From contig CALHAI010000003.1 of the NCBI GenBank assembly GCA_937934295.1, positions 62,001-126,000 on the forward strand: 64,000 nucleotides of DNA, written 5' to 3'. Position numbers and translations under genes: made by a program. The notes beneath the pieces were generated by a model, which saw only the letters and a program-made list of their open reading frames with translations, ran no database searches and was not told where the DNA came from. The DNA is from an uncultured Blastocatellia bacterium. GTDB lineage: Bacteria > Acidobacteriota > Blastocatellia > HR10. Of the stretch, positions 1 to 7,779 are shown piece after piece (the first letter of the stretch is position 1; every line of letters begins with the position of its first letter).

Positions 1-378
1 GAGGTCGCGTCGGCCCGTGCGACGGTAGACTTCCCCAAGCAGGAAGTAGACCTCCGCGATGCGCGAGAAGGCCGGATGATCGCGCACGATGGCCTGCAGG
101 CGACCTTCGGCGGCCTTCCACTTCTTCCGCTTGATGTAGAAGCGCGCGACTTCCAGATCATGCTGTGCGGCGCGCTCCAATTCCGGGCTGCGCGGATCAA
201 GCAATGGGCCGCGCGAGACATTCCCTTGTGGCGCGGCGAGCGTCGTCAGCAGAAGGGAGAATCCCCCAAGTCCCGCACACAGAAGGGACGCCATCCGTTT
301 GAGGAAACGCTTCCGGCACTCTTGCCAATACCGTTCGTCCTTCGGAGGCCGTTGCTCTTGGCGCGCTCGGCCCCACAT
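1..378 (-). CDS. TPR/BamD-like lipoprotein-type protein, C-terminus cut by window edge
   Basis: The frame is open from an ATG at 378 to the first base of the window, giving 126 codons of an incomplete gene. A hydrophobic stretch at about residues 29-46, preceded by many Lys/Arg, looks like a signal or membrane anchor. The following residues (AARFY-type helix, 'KKWKAAEGRLQAIVRDHP' and 'EVYFLLGEVYRRTGR') match the tetratricopeptide pattern of outer-membrane assembly lipoprotein BamD/YfiO-like proteins. I see no canonical lipobox. GAGGAG lies about 11 bases before the ATG and overlaps the end of mtnP, so the gene is probably the last member of the operon starting at meaB. ATG at codon 29 is an alternative start. 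The BamD assignment rests on TPR character only; another TPR protein is possible. Confidence 0.6.
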   Translation of the reverse strand, partial: MWGRARQEQRPPKDERYWQECRKRFLKRMASLLCAGLGGFSLLLTTLAAPQGNVSRGPLLDPRSPELERAAQHDLEVARFYIKRKKWKAAEGRLQAIVRDHPAFSRIAEVYFLLGEVYRRTGRRDL

Positions 379-384
379 AGGGGT

Positions 385-1263
385 TCACTCCTCAATGGGA
401 AAGTATTTGCTCAGGATCGCCGAGAGCCGCCGGACGGTCCCTGGCGGGATCGCGGCGCGGTCGGTCTGAATGGCGTGTCGCAAAGCGGATTGGCATCGAC
501 ATGCGCCGGTCGCCTCTTTGAGCAATCCGACGGCGGCTCGGACAATGCGTTTGGCATTGGCCGTATTGCGGTTGAGATGCTCGAGCACCATCTCAACGGT
601 GACCGAATCGTGATCGGGATGCCAACAATCGTAATCGGTCACCAGCGCCAGCGTTGCGTAACAGATCTCCGCCTCGCGCGCGAGCTTGGCTTCTTGCAGG
701 TTCGTCATCCCGATGATGTCCATCCCCCAGGCGCGATAGACGTGCGATTCGGCTCGGGTCGAGAAGGCCGGCCCCTCAATGCAGACATACGTCCCCCCCC
801 GATGCACGCGTAGGCCTTCGATCTGCCGAGCAGCACGTTCGAGGGCATCGCTCACGACCGGACAGACGGGGTCGGCGAACGAGATATGCGCGACGATCCC
901 ATCGCCGAAGAACGTGGAGGGACGTTGGCGCGTCCGATCGAAGAACTGGTCGGGGATGACGATATCGAGCGGCGCATACTTCTCCTGCAGGGAACCGACA
1001 GCGCTCACCGAGATGATACGTTCAACGCCGAGCAGCTTCATGGCGTAGATATTCGCGCGAAAGGGCAGCTCGGTCGGCAACAGGCGATGTCCGCGCCCGT
1101 GCCGCGCCAGGAACGCGATGCGCACGCCTTCGAGCGTGCCGAGGAGAAACGCCTCCGAAGGTTTGCCGAAGGGGGTATCTACACTGATCTCCTCGATGTC
1201 GCTCACCCCCTCCATCTCGTAAAATCCGCTACCGCCGATGATGCCGATTTTCGCTTCCGCCAT
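385..1263 (-). CDS. mtnP: S-methyl-5'-thioadenosine phosphorylase
   Basis: This 292-residue cytoplasmic enzyme splits methylthioadenosine with phosphate to adenine and methylthioribose-1-phosphate, feeding methionine salvage. Family signatures are visible: the phosphate-binding GIIGGSGFYE near the N-terminus, ARHGRGHRL, SVSAVGSL, the substrate loop IEGPAFSTRAES and the following GMT. The frame is open 64 codons further upstream, but that stretch lies inside the preceding gene. The ATG at 1263 has a strong AAGGAGG 5 bases before it, which overlaps the stop of the upstream MBL gene and implies translational coupling. The C-terminus (last ~25 residues) extends slightly past the conserved core. 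The closest alternative is purine nucleoside phosphorylase of the same fold. Confidence 0.93.
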   Translation of the reverse strand: MAEAKIGIIGGSGFYEMEGVSDIEEISVDTPFGKPSEAFLLGTLEGVRIAFLARHGRGHRLLPTELPFRANIYAMKLLGVERIISVSAVGSLQEKYAPLDIVIPDQFFDRTRQRPSTFFGDGIVAHISFADPVCPVVSDALERAARQIEGLRVHRGGTYVCIEGPAFSTRAESHVYRAWGMDIIGMTNLQEAKLAREAEICYATLALVTDYDCWHPDHDSVTVEMVLEHLNRNTANAKRIVRAAVGLLKEATGACRCQSALRHAIQTDRAAIPPGTVRRLSAILSKYFPIEE

Positions 1264-1264
1264 C

Positions 1265-2116
1265 TCATCCTCCTTCAAGGGGAAGGACGTGAAATCGCCC
1301 ATCGACTTCGATGATGTGCCCGATGGAGATCTGCGGATCGTGATAAAAGACGCAGAGCCATCCTTCGCGGACGGCCTGGGGGAGCAATCGGTTCTTTTGC
1401 TCGAGCGTCTCCAGCGGGTAATGGTCCAATGCGGCGATCCACGGTTTCTGGACATGCGGCGTCATCGGGATGAGATCGCTCCAGAAGACCACCGTGCGAC
1501 CCTCCGAATGGAGGAAGACGATTTGGAGATCGCGATTGTGACCGCGCACGCGCACCACACGAACGCCCGGGACGATCTCCCGATCACCTTCGATCAATTC
1601 GAGTTGTCCGCTCTCTTGAAGCGGTTCCCACGTGACGGGGCGATAGCTGGCGCGATCCCGCTCGTTCGGGGCGTTCGCGTGCTCGTATTCGCCGCGCTGG
1701 ACGATGTAACGAGCACGGGGGAACGTGGGCAGGAGTCGCCCTTGGTGGCGTCGCGTGTTGTTCCCAGCGTGATCGAAATGCAGGTGCGTGTTAATGACGA
1801 TGTCGATGTCCTCCGGGCTGAGGCCGCGGTCGGCGAGTTGCTGAAGGAGAGGACGCGGGCGATCCGGGGCGTAAATCTGACGGAATTTCTCGTCCCGCAC
1901 CTCACCCAAGCCCGTGTCTATAAGGATGATGTGCCGTCCCGTGCGCACGAGCAAGCAGTTCAAGCCCATCAGGATGCGGTTCTTCTCGTCGGCCGGAGCC
2001 ACCCGCTCCCAGAGCACCTTGGGGACGATGCCGAACATCATCCCCCCATCCAGGCGCCATGTCCCATCGCTCACCACTTCGAGCGTCATCTTCCCCAGCG
2101 AGATCGGGCCGATCAC
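1265..2116 (-). CDS. MBL-fold metallo-hydrolase
   Basis: A 283-residue metallo-beta-lactamase-fold protein. The metal motif HLHFDHAG occupies residues 111-118, giving ligands H111, H113, D115 and H116; later candidates are H193 and D214. It lacks a signal peptide and is probably cytoplasmic. N-terminal SDGTWRLDGG and the overall length resemble the AHL-lactonase/MBL hydrolase group that cleaves esters or lactones, but substrate cannot be assigned. It ends 1 base before mtnP begins and starts 15 bases after the PPIase stop, with GGAGG upstream, so it is a middle gene of the meaB operon. Position next to mtnP does not by itself prove a role in salvage. Confidence 0.88.
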   Translation of the reverse strand: MIGPISLGKMTLEVVSDGTWRLDGGMMFGIVPKVLWERVAPADEKNRILMGLNCLLVRTGRHIILIDTGLGEVRDEKFRQIYAPDRPRPLLQQLADRGLSPEDIDIVINTHLHFDHAGNNTRRHQGRLLPTFPRARYIVQRGEYEHANAPNERDRASYRPVTWEPLQESGQLELIEGDREIVPGVRVVRVRGHNRDLQIVFLHSEGRTVVFWSDLIPMTPHVQKPWIAALDHYPLETLEQKNRLLPQAVREGWLCVFYHDPQISIGHIIEVDGRFHVLPLEGG

Positions 2117-2131
2117 CGATCGTGGCCTCCT

Positions 2132-3250
2132 TCAAGAATTGGATGACGCCCCATCGGCCCCTTCGACCATGATGGGATAGCGCTTGAGGATCTGGGTGAT
2201 CCGCTCCTGAATCTTCTTCTGTCGAAGCGTTTGCTCAATCTGCAACCGCGTCTCCTCATCCAGAGGAGCGATCCGCCGCGCTTCGACCTTGATGATGTGA
2301 AATCCGTAGCTCGTCTCGACGAGATCGCTGATCTGTCCCGGCTGCAGGGCGAACGCGGCTTCCTCGAATTCGCGTACCATGCGGCCCCGCCCGAAGAAGT
2401 CGAGATCGCCGCCATTATTCTTCGAGCCGGGATCCTCGGAGAACTCACGCGCCAAGGCCGCGAAGTCTTCCCCCGCGCGAGCCCGACGCAAGACCTCTTG
2501 CGCCCTTCGGCGCACGGTCTCTTTCTCCGGTGGGGGATTTCCGTCCCGTGTGATCGGGCGCGTGCTGAAGAGGATGTGCCGGGCTCGGACCTGTTCGAAC
2601 TCCTTCTGATGCGCTTCGTAATATCGGCGAATCTCTTCATCGCTCACGGACGTGCGCTGTTGCAATTCGCGCACCAGATAGCTCTGCAAGACGAATTCGG
2701 GGAAGATACGCAACTGGAGCGCGATGCGCGGGTCTCGATCCAGGCCCTCTTTGCGCGCGCGTTCGGCCAGAAGCGTGAGTTCCCCATACTGGCGGCGGAC
2801 CTGTTCGTTGAGCGCACTCCGGGAGAGTTGGGGATTGGCCGCCAGCACATGATCGAGCGCCATCGGATTCGTGCGGAAGAAGCGTTCGATCTCCTCGTCG
2901 GAGATCTCCAGATCGGGATGGCGATCGCGATAAGCCGAAGCCAGGATGGAGATTCTCTGAAGCTCCAATTGAGCCGCGACTTCGGTTCGGCCCAGCAGTC
3001 CGAGCCGTCGGGCCTCTTGCGCCATGGCGAGCGCCTGTCGGATTTGATCGGCGAGTTGTCGCCGGCCCTCTGGTGTGGAGAAGAAAGCGCGCCGCGATTC
3101 CGACATCCCTTCGAGCAGGGTCTCCAGATCGGCCGCGGAGAGATGGGACAGCGGGGGACGATCGGCGAGGCGGCGTTGAACAAGGAGGGCCACGGCGCCA
3201 AGCCCTACGACGAGGGCGATGAGCCACAGGGTTCGCGATGGGCGGTTCAT
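2132..3250 (-). CDS. Membrane-anchored parvulin-type peptidyl-prolyl isomerase (PpiC/SurA-like)
   Basis: A 372-residue envelope foldase. Residues 7-24 form a single hydrophobic anchor after a short basic N-terminus. Residues about 40-200 resemble the helical SurA/PpiD N-domain, and 215-320 carry the rotamase domain, with VRARHILFST, FAALAREFSEDPGSK, GGDLDFFGRG and the closing YGFHIIKVE. The protein probably sits in the cytoplasmic membrane facing the periplasm and helps fold exported or outer-membrane proteins, which fits the BamD-like gene in the same operon. The frame is open 33 codons further upstream, but ATG at 3250 follows AAGGAGGAGG and overlaps the end of mce by 4 bases (ATGA), so I chose it. 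Confidence 0.9.
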   Translation of the reverse strand: MNRPSRTLWLIALVVGLGAVALLVQRRLADRPPLSHLSAADLETLLEGMSESRRAFFSTPEGRRQLADQIRQALAMAQEARRLGLLGRTEVAAQLELQRISILASAYRDRHPDLEISDEEIERFFRTNPMALDHVLAANPQLSRSALNEQVRRQYGELTLLAERARKEGLDRDPRIALQLRIFPEFVLQSYLVRELQQRTSVSDEEIRRYYEAHQKEFEQVRARHILFSTRPITRDGNPPPEKETVRRRAQEVLRRARAGEDFAALAREFSEDPGSKNNGGDLDFFGRGRMVREFEEAAFALQPGQISDLVETSYGFHIIKVEARRIAPLDEETRLQIEQTLRQKKIQERITQILKRYPIMVEGADGASSNS

Positions 3251-3660
3251 GTTCGATCCTCCTCCTTCGGGACTTCGACCAACTCGATGAGCACGCCATG
3301 TGCGCTGGTCGGGTGCAGGAAGGCGATCTTTCGGCCTTCCGCCCCACAACGCGGCTCTTCATCAATGAGACGCACACCCTGTGCGCGCAGGCGCGCGAGC
3401 GTTCCTTCGATGTCCGCCACTTGGAAGCAGATGTGATGTAACCCCTCGCCGCGCCGCGTCAAGAATCGGCCGACGGGCGAGTCCTCGCTGAGCGGTTCGA
3501 GCAGCTCGAGGCGACCTTCCCCAATAGGGAGCAGCGCCAGGTGGACGCCCTGCTCCGCAACCGTCTCTCGCCCGACGCAGGTCAAGCCGAGCACACCCAT
3601 GTAAAACGAGAGCGCATCGTCGAGCGAGCGCACGGCGATGGCGATGTGATCGAGCCTCAT
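3247..3660 (-). CDS. mce: Methylmalonyl-CoA epimerase
   Basis: A 137-residue VOC-fold enzyme interconverting (R)- and (S)-methylmalonyl-CoA in propionate and odd-chain or branched-chain catabolism. Two beta-alpha-beta modules are recognisable, with metal ligands at H5, H76 (in GLHHICFQV) and E126 (in LIELVE), matching the His/His/Glu pattern of the family; Q37 may be the fourth. Full length for the family. It starts 13 bases after meaB, whose product guards the mutase acting on the same substrate, which strongly supports the assignment over other VOC proteins. The methylmalonyl-CoA mutase genes themselves are not in this window. Confidence 0.92.
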   Translation of the reverse strand: MRLDHIAIAVRSLDDALSFYMGVLGLTCVGRETVAEQGVHLALLPIGEGRLELLEPLSEDSPVGRFLTRRGEGLHHICFQVADIEGTLARLRAQGVRLIDEEPRCGAEGRKIAFLHPTSAHGVLIELVEVPKEEDRT

Positions 3661-3673
3661 CGTTTCGCCTCCT

Positions 3674-4639
3674 TCAGGTCCGCCGATGACCTTTCCAGCG
3701 CGTCAGGATCTCCTCCACGATGGAATACGGATCGCGCTCGCGACGGGCGATCGCCACGGCCCACTGACGAAGCTCTTCGCTCGTCGTGAGCGTGTGAAGA
3801 GCGACCTCGAAGAGCCGCTCTTTGAGGAGCGCGCGAAGTCGTTGTTCGGCCATCTCTTGACGCCGCTCGTCGGCCTGAGCGCTTTGTCGGCGAAAGTCCA
3901 GGAAGCGCGCGATGGCGTGGCCGAGGTCCTCGATCCCTTGGCCTTCGGTGGCGATGGTCTTGATGATCGGCGGATGCCATCCATCCCGGCGTTCGGCAAT
4001 CGCGAGCATGGCCTTCAATTCGCTCTCGATGCGCGAGACGCCTTCGCGGTCGGCTTTGTTGATGACGAAGATATCGCCGATCTCCATCAAGCCCGCCTTG
4101 ATCGTCTGGACATCATCGCCAAGGCCCGGCATGAGGACGACGAGGGTCACATCAGCCATCTTCACAATATCCACCTCATCCTGGCCGACGCCGACGGTCT
4201 CGACGATCACCCTGTCATACCCCGCGGCATCGAGGATGAGGACGGCATCGCCGGTCGCGCGCGCCAGGCCGCCCAAATTCCCGCGCGTGGCCATCGAGCG
4301 GATGAAGACGCCGGGATCGGTGCCGAGGGTTTGCATCCGAATGCGATCGCCAAGGATCGCTCCGCCGGTGAACGGGCTGGAGGGGTCTACGGCGATGATC
4401 CCAAGGGTCTCTCCGCGAGCGCGATAATGCTGTGCCAGACGATCTACGAGCGTGCTCTTGCCAACGCCCGGCGACCCCGTCACGCCCAGGACGAGGGCTC
4501 GCCCCGTATAGGGGAAAAGCCGTTGCAGGAGCGTCAAGGCTTGAGCTCCGTCGTTCTCCACCAGCGAGATCGCCCGCGCGATAGCCCGCGCGTCTTGCGC
4601 GCGGATTCGTTCGATGAACAGAGCCAGCGCATCTGACAT
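3674..4639 (-). CDS. meaB: Methylmalonyl-CoA mutase-associated GTPase MeaB
   Basis: A 321-residue G3E-family P-loop GTPase that gates cobalamin loading and protects methylmalonyl-CoA mutase. Visible motifs are Walker A GVTGSPGVGKST (about residues 52-63), the Mg2+/switch segment VDPSSPFTGGAILGDRIRM, MATRGNLGGLA, the Walker-B-like VETVGVGQDE, and the base motif NKAD. First gene of the minus-strand operon meaB-mce-PPIase-MBL-mtnP-TPR. Only a weak AAGG precedes the ATG, and a candidate promoter places the transcript start close to it, so the leader may be very short. Confidence 0.94.
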   Translation of the reverse strand: MSDALALFIERIRAQDARAIARAISLVENDGAQALTLLQRLFPYTGRALVLGVTGSPGVGKSTLVDRLAQHYRARGETLGIIAVDPSSPFTGGAILGDRIRMQTLGTDPGVFIRSMATRGNLGGLARATGDAVLILDAAGYDRVIVETVGVGQDEVDIVKMADVTLVVLMPGLGDDVQTIKAGLMEIGDIFVINKADREGVSRIESELKAMLAIAERRDGWHPPIIKTIATEGQGIEDLGHAIARFLDFRRQSAQADERRQEMAEQRLRALLKERLFEVALHTLTTSEELRQWAVAIARRERDPYSIVEEILTRWKGHRRT

Positions 4640-4654
4640 GGCCTTCGGCAGACA

Positions 4655-4688
4655 TTTAACGTTAAACGGTCTCCGGAGTCGGCGTCAA
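4655..4688 (-). promoter_or_regulatory. Candidate promoter with palindromic operator for the meaB operon
   Basis: Reading the minus strand, TTGACG (4688-4683) is followed after 16 bases by TTTAAC (4666-4661). The -10 lies inside a perfect 12-base palindrome, TTTAACGTTAAA (4655-4666), only 16 bases before the meaB start codon. A repressor bound there would block transcription. The repressor is unknown; the -10 matches consensus at only 4 of 6 positions. Confidence 0.4.
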
Positions 4689-4727
4689 GGTGGATTCCGG
4701 TCAAGCGCGGCGGAACGCCACTCTGGG

Positions 4728-4756
4728 TTTAGAAGCGTTAGTGCCTGCGGTATAAA
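4728..4756 (+). promoter_or_regulatory. Weak sigma-70-like promoter
   Basis: TTTAGA (4728-4733) and TATAAA (4751-4756) are 17 bases apart, pointing rightward into the gene-poor stretch 4640-5016. It would serve the tiny reading frame at 4785. Neither hexamer is exact. Confidence 0.3.
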
Positions 4757-4784
4757 TTCGGCCAGCTGACATGGGGAGAGCAAG

Positions 4785-4865
4785 ATGGAGGGGGTAGCTC
4801 TTCCGGACGATGGCTTGAAGCAGCTGGCGCTCTTCGCCCGTCAGTTGGGTCCCACTCCCTCGTAG
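4785..4865 (+). CDS. Possible 26-residue small protein
   Basis: ATG at 4785 is preceded by GGGGAGAG at good spacing and by a candidate promoter. The frame encodes 26 residues beginning MEGVALPDDGLKQLALF and ends with TAG at 4865. I do not recognise it. It could be the truncated start of a lost gene rather than a functional peptide. The rest of 4640-5016 shows nothing else beyond the promoters listed. Confidence 0.2.
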   Translation: MEGVALPDDGLKQLALFARQLGPTPS

Positions 4866-4974
4866 GCCTTCCCGGGTTGGATGGGCTCATTCTTGGGATT
4901 GAGCGTTGACACACCACTAGTGCGCCTTACCCCGTGCCTCTGCCCGAGCTCCCCCCCGACTCGATCTGAGCATC

Positions 4975-5004
4975 TTGACGCAGGGGTGAGTCTCCTCCTA
5001 GCAT
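4975..5004 (+). promoter_or_regulatory. Candidate promoter of the coiled-coil membrane protein gene
   Basis: TTGACG (4975-4980), 18-base spacer, TAGCAT (4999-5004). Transcription would begin near 5011, right at the GGAGGG ribosome site, giving a leader of under 10 bases. Confidence 0.35.
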
Positions 5005-5016
5005 GAGGGCGGAGGG

Positions 5017-5340
5017 ATGATGGAGCTTGTGGGGCTAGCTGGGGTGATGGCGTCAGCCTTGGGGTTGGCGCTGACGCTCTATGGGGTGTTTTACAACGGG
5101 CAAGCGACGCGCGCGCTCATCGAATCCATTCGCCAAGATATTCAGGCGGTGCATGAGACGACACGGGCGATTCAGGAGACGACACGGGCGATTCAGGAGA
5201 CGACGCGAGCACTCCAGGAGACGATGCGGGCCATTCACGAGGACGGCCAGCGGCGACATGAAGAGCTGCTCATCTATCTTCGCGAGATGGATCGTCGCCA
5301 TACCGAATTGATGGCAGCCATCGTCCAGCGCCGTCCTTGA
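5017..5340 (+). CDS. Small membrane-anchored coiled-coil protein, function unknown
   Basis: A 107-residue protein that I do not recognise. Residues about 5-26 are one hydrophobic segment (GLAGVMASALGLALTLYGVF), followed by a long charged helix containing four tandem seven-residue units of the type ETTRAIQ (residues 47-74), then a hydrophilic tail ending LMAAIVQRRP. The heptad period predicts a coiled coil projecting from the membrane. Start may be 5017 or the adjacent ATG at 5020, because GGAGGG directly abuts 5017. It stands alone between the meaB and accD operons. Such short TM-plus-coil proteins resemble holin-like or partition-helper proteins, but nothing here fixes a function. Confidence 0.6.
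   Translation: MMELVGLAGVMASALGLALTLYGVFYNGQATRALIESIRQDIQAVHETTRAIQETTRAIQETTRALQETMRAIHEDGQRRHEELLIYLREMDRRHTELMAAIVQRRP
5155..5238 (+). repeat. 21-base tandem repeat, four copies
   Basis: Units of 21 bases start at 5155, 5176, 5197 and 5218. The first two are identical; the third and fourth are diverged. They encode the ETTRAIQ heptads of the membrane coiled-coil protein. In-frame heptad expansion, not a CRISPR. Confidence 0.85.
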
Positions 5341-5501
5341 GTCTTGGTGTCCCTGATTCGCTTGGGGGATCGCCTCACCCCCTCTTGCTCTCCTCGCCAA
5401 GTACCTCGGAGTAAGGCGTGCGACCGCGATGAAGATGTGGCTATGTCGCACCCCGTCATCGGCGGGGACGACTCCGGCCCCTCCCATCTCGCGATTGCGG
5501 G

Positions 5502-5532
5502 TTGACGCTTTATTGGAGAAGGGCATAAAATT
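5502..5532 (+). promoter_or_regulatory. accD promoter, probably leaderless transcript
   Basis: TTGACG at 5502-5507 is followed by CATAAAAT (5524-5531/2); CATAAA has a 16-base spacer and TAAAAT a 19-base spacer. The expected transcript start (about 5536-5542) falls on or just before the accD ATG at 5543, and no Shine-Dalgarno sequence lies next to that ATG. A leaderless or near-leaderless mRNA is the simplest reading. Confidence 0.5.
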
Positions 5533-5542
5533 CCGTGTACTT

Positions 5543-6445
5543 ATGCCGTTGTTTCGTCGAAAACGTGGGGGGGTGGAACCACCGGCTGAGCGCGCGGGGG
5601 TGGTGAAGACCGAAGGCGTCTTCCTCAAGTGCGAGGGGTGTCGGGAGGTTCTCTATCGCAAGGATGTGGAGGAGAACCTGATGGTCTGTCCCCACTGCGG
5701 GTACCACTTCAAGATCTCGGCCCGTCAACGGCTGGCGCTGCTTTTTGACGATGGGGCGTACAGGGAGCTGGATGCGCATCTGGTCTCGGCCGATCCGCTG
5801 AATTTCTATGACCTGCGGAGCTATAAGGATCGTCTGGCATTGGCGCAGAAGACGGCAGGGGTGCTCGAAGCGATCCTCACCGGGGAGGGGACGATCGGGG
5901 GGTATCCGGCGATCATTCAAGCGATGGAATATGCCTTCATCGGGGGGAGCATGGGCTCGGTCGTGGGGGAGAAGGTCACACGGGCGATCGAGCGGGCCTT
6001 GGAGACGCGTGCCGCGCTCATCATCGTCTCCGCTTCGGGAGGGGCGCGCATGATGGAAGGCGTATTGAGCCTCATGCAGATGGCGAAGATCTCGGCGGCG
6101 CTTGCGCGTCTGGATGAGGCGGGCGTGCCCTACATCTCGGTGATGACGGATCCCACGACCGGGGGCGTGACGGCGAGTTTCGCCATGTTGGGGGATTTGA
6201 ATATCGCTGAGCCGGGAGCGCTCATCGGATTCGCCGGACCGCGCGTGATCGAGCAGACGATTCGGCAGAAGCTGCCTGACGGATTTCAGCGTTCGGAGTT
6301 CCTCTTGGAGCATGGGATGCTCGATGCGGTCGTAGACCGACGGCAGTTGCGGGACTTCTTGATCAAGACGCTCGCCTTCATGATACCCGACCAGCGGCGG
6401 CCTTCGGCGAGCGCGAAGCAGGAGGCCCGAGAGAAGCCGCGGTGA
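5543..6445 (+). CDS. accD: Acetyl-CoA carboxylase carboxyltransferase beta subunit
   Basis: A 300-residue subunit of the carboxyltransferase that moves CO2 from biotin to acetyl-CoA, the first step of fatty-acid synthesis. The N-terminal zinc ribbon is complete (CEGC ... CPHC, residues about 29-51). The crotonase-like carboxyltransferase core follows, with GSMGSVVGEK, SASGGARMMEG, MTDPTTGGVTASFAMLGD and FAGPRVIEQT. The frame is open upstream to 5429, but MPLFRRKRGG is the usual N-terminus and the promoter lies between. No accA is adjacent. The stop overlaps the folC start by 4 bases (GTGA); accD-folC is a common bacterial pair. Confidence 0.95.
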   Translation: MPLFRRKRGGVEPPAERAGVVKTEGVFLKCEGCREVLYRKDVEENLMVCPHCGYHFKISARQRLALLFDDGAYRELDAHLVSADPLNFYDLRSYKDRLALAQKTAGVLEAILTGEGTIGGYPAIIQAMEYAFIGGSMGSVVGEKVTRAIERALETRAALIIVSASGGARMMEGVLSLMQMAKISAALARLDEAGVPYISVMTDPTTGGVTASFAMLGDLNIAEPGALIGFAGPRVIEQTIRQKLPDGFQRSEFLLEHGMLDAVVDRRQLRDFLIKTLAFMIPDQRRPSASAKQEAREKPR

Positions 6446-7779
6446 ACTACTGGGAGACGCTGGCGTATCTGGAGTGGCTCGGGCACGAGTGGCTGCGGGC
6501 CCAATTCGGGTTGGAGAAGATTCGTCGCCTCTTAGCCGAGCTTGGAAACCCTCAGACCACCTATCCCTCGATCCTCATTGCGGGGACGAACGGAAAGGGC
6601 TCCACGGCGGCGATGGTGGAGGCCATTCTGCGACGGGCTGGGCTGCGGACGGGGCTTTACACGTCTCCTCATCTTGTGCGCGTCGAGGAGCGAATCCGCG
6701 TCCTCGGGCGCGAGATCGTTCCGGAAGAGCTGGCGGCGCTCGCCACGCGCGTGCGCGCGGCGTCTGAGGAACTCCTCGAACGCGGGGAGATCGAAGCGCG
6801 CCCGACCTATTTCGAGTTCCTCACGGCCATCGGCTTCACGTACTTCCGCGAGAAGGCGATTGAGGTCGCCGTTGTCGAAGTCGGGCTCGGGGGGCGGCTG
6901 GATGCGACCAACGTCGTGCCCCCATTTCTCTCCCTCGTCACGAGCATTGACATCGATCACGAGCAATATTTGGGCTCGACGATCACTTCCATCGCGAGGG
7001 AGAAGGCAATGATCATCAAGCCTGGCTCGCGCGCCGTCCTCGCGCGGCAGCATCCGGAGGTTCGTGCTGTCCTGCTCGCGCGATGTCGGGAGTGCGGGGT
7101 CTCTCCGATATGGGCGGATGAGGCGGTGGAGATCCTCGGCAGCGAGCCCGACGGACGATTCGTGTTCGCTTATCGTGCGGCTTCGGGTGAGCGCCGAAGC
7201 GTTCATCTTGGCCTGCGCGGGCGACATCAGATCGAGAACGCGCTCGTGGCCATTCGCGCGGCGGAGGTCTTGCGCGAGATGGGGTATTCGATTTCCGATG
7301 AGGCCATCCGCCAGGGGCTCGAATCGGTCGAATGGCCAGGGCGGTTGGAGGTCCTTGGATCGTCGAGTCCGTTGCTGGTGCTCGATGGGGCGCATAATAC
7401 GGCTGGCGCGCGCGCCGTGCGCGCGTATCTGGAAGAATTCGCGCGTCGGCCGCTCACGCTCGTCTTCGGAACGATGCGCGATAAGCGGATCGCTGAGATG
7501 GCCGTCGAACTATTTCCCCTGGCCGAGGTCCTCGTCCTGACGCGCGTTTCAGATGAGCGGGCGGCGCCGCTTGCGCAACTCCTGGAACAGACGGCTGATC
7601 TGCGGTGTCGGCTCGGCCGACGGACCGAGGCCGTGGAGCCCGTGGGGAGAGCGTTGGATCGGGCATGGGAGCGAACACCTCCGGACGGGATGATCTGCGT
7701 GACCGGTTCGCTCTATCTGGTCGGCGAGGCGAAGCGATGGCTCGCGCGATCTCATGGTGAGGGGGGAGTCCGTGATTAA
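6442..7779 (+). CDS. folC: Bifunctional folylpolyglutamate/dihydrofolate synthase
   Basis: A 445-residue ATP-dependent ligase that joins glutamate to dihydropteroate and extends polyglutamate tails on folates. Mur-ligase fold motifs are clear: P-loop IAGTNGKGST (residues about 46-55), YTSPHLVRVEERIRV, EVGLGGRLDATNVV with a metal-binding Glu, SIDIDHEQYLG, and C-terminal domain VLDGAHNTAGARA. GTG start at 6442 overlaps the accD stop. Length is normal for the family. Its end overlaps the next gene, so accD-folC-ldcA is one transcription unit. Confidence 0.93.
   Translation: MNYWETLAYLEWLGHEWLRAQFGLEKIRRLLAELGNPQTTYPSILIAGTNGKGSTAAMVEAILRRAGLRTGLYTSPHLVRVEERIRVLGREIVPEELAALATRVRAASEELLERGEIEARPTYFEFLTAIGFTYFREKAIEVAVVEVGLGGRLDATNVVPPFLSLVTSIDIDHEQYLGSTITSIAREKAMIIKPGSRAVLARQHPEVRAVLLARCRECGVSPIWADEAVEILGSEPDGRFVFAYRAASGERRSVHLGLRGRHQIENALVAIRAAEVLREMGYSISDEAIRQGLESVEWPGRLEVLGSSSPLLVLDGAHNTAGARAVRAYLEEFARRPLTLVFGTMRDKRIAEMAVELFPLAEVLVLTRVSDERAAPLAQLLEQTADLRCRLGRRTEAVEPVGRALDRAWERTPPDGMICVTGSLYLVGEAKRWLARSHGEGGVRD

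Noticed and set aside
1-813. 245-codon plus-strand open frame at 76-813
   Set aside because: Lies opposite the TPR gene and mtnP, lacks a ribosome site and shows no domain.
5155-5238. CRISPR-like array
   Set aside because: Units are 21 bases, contiguous and in frame with a protein; no spacers.
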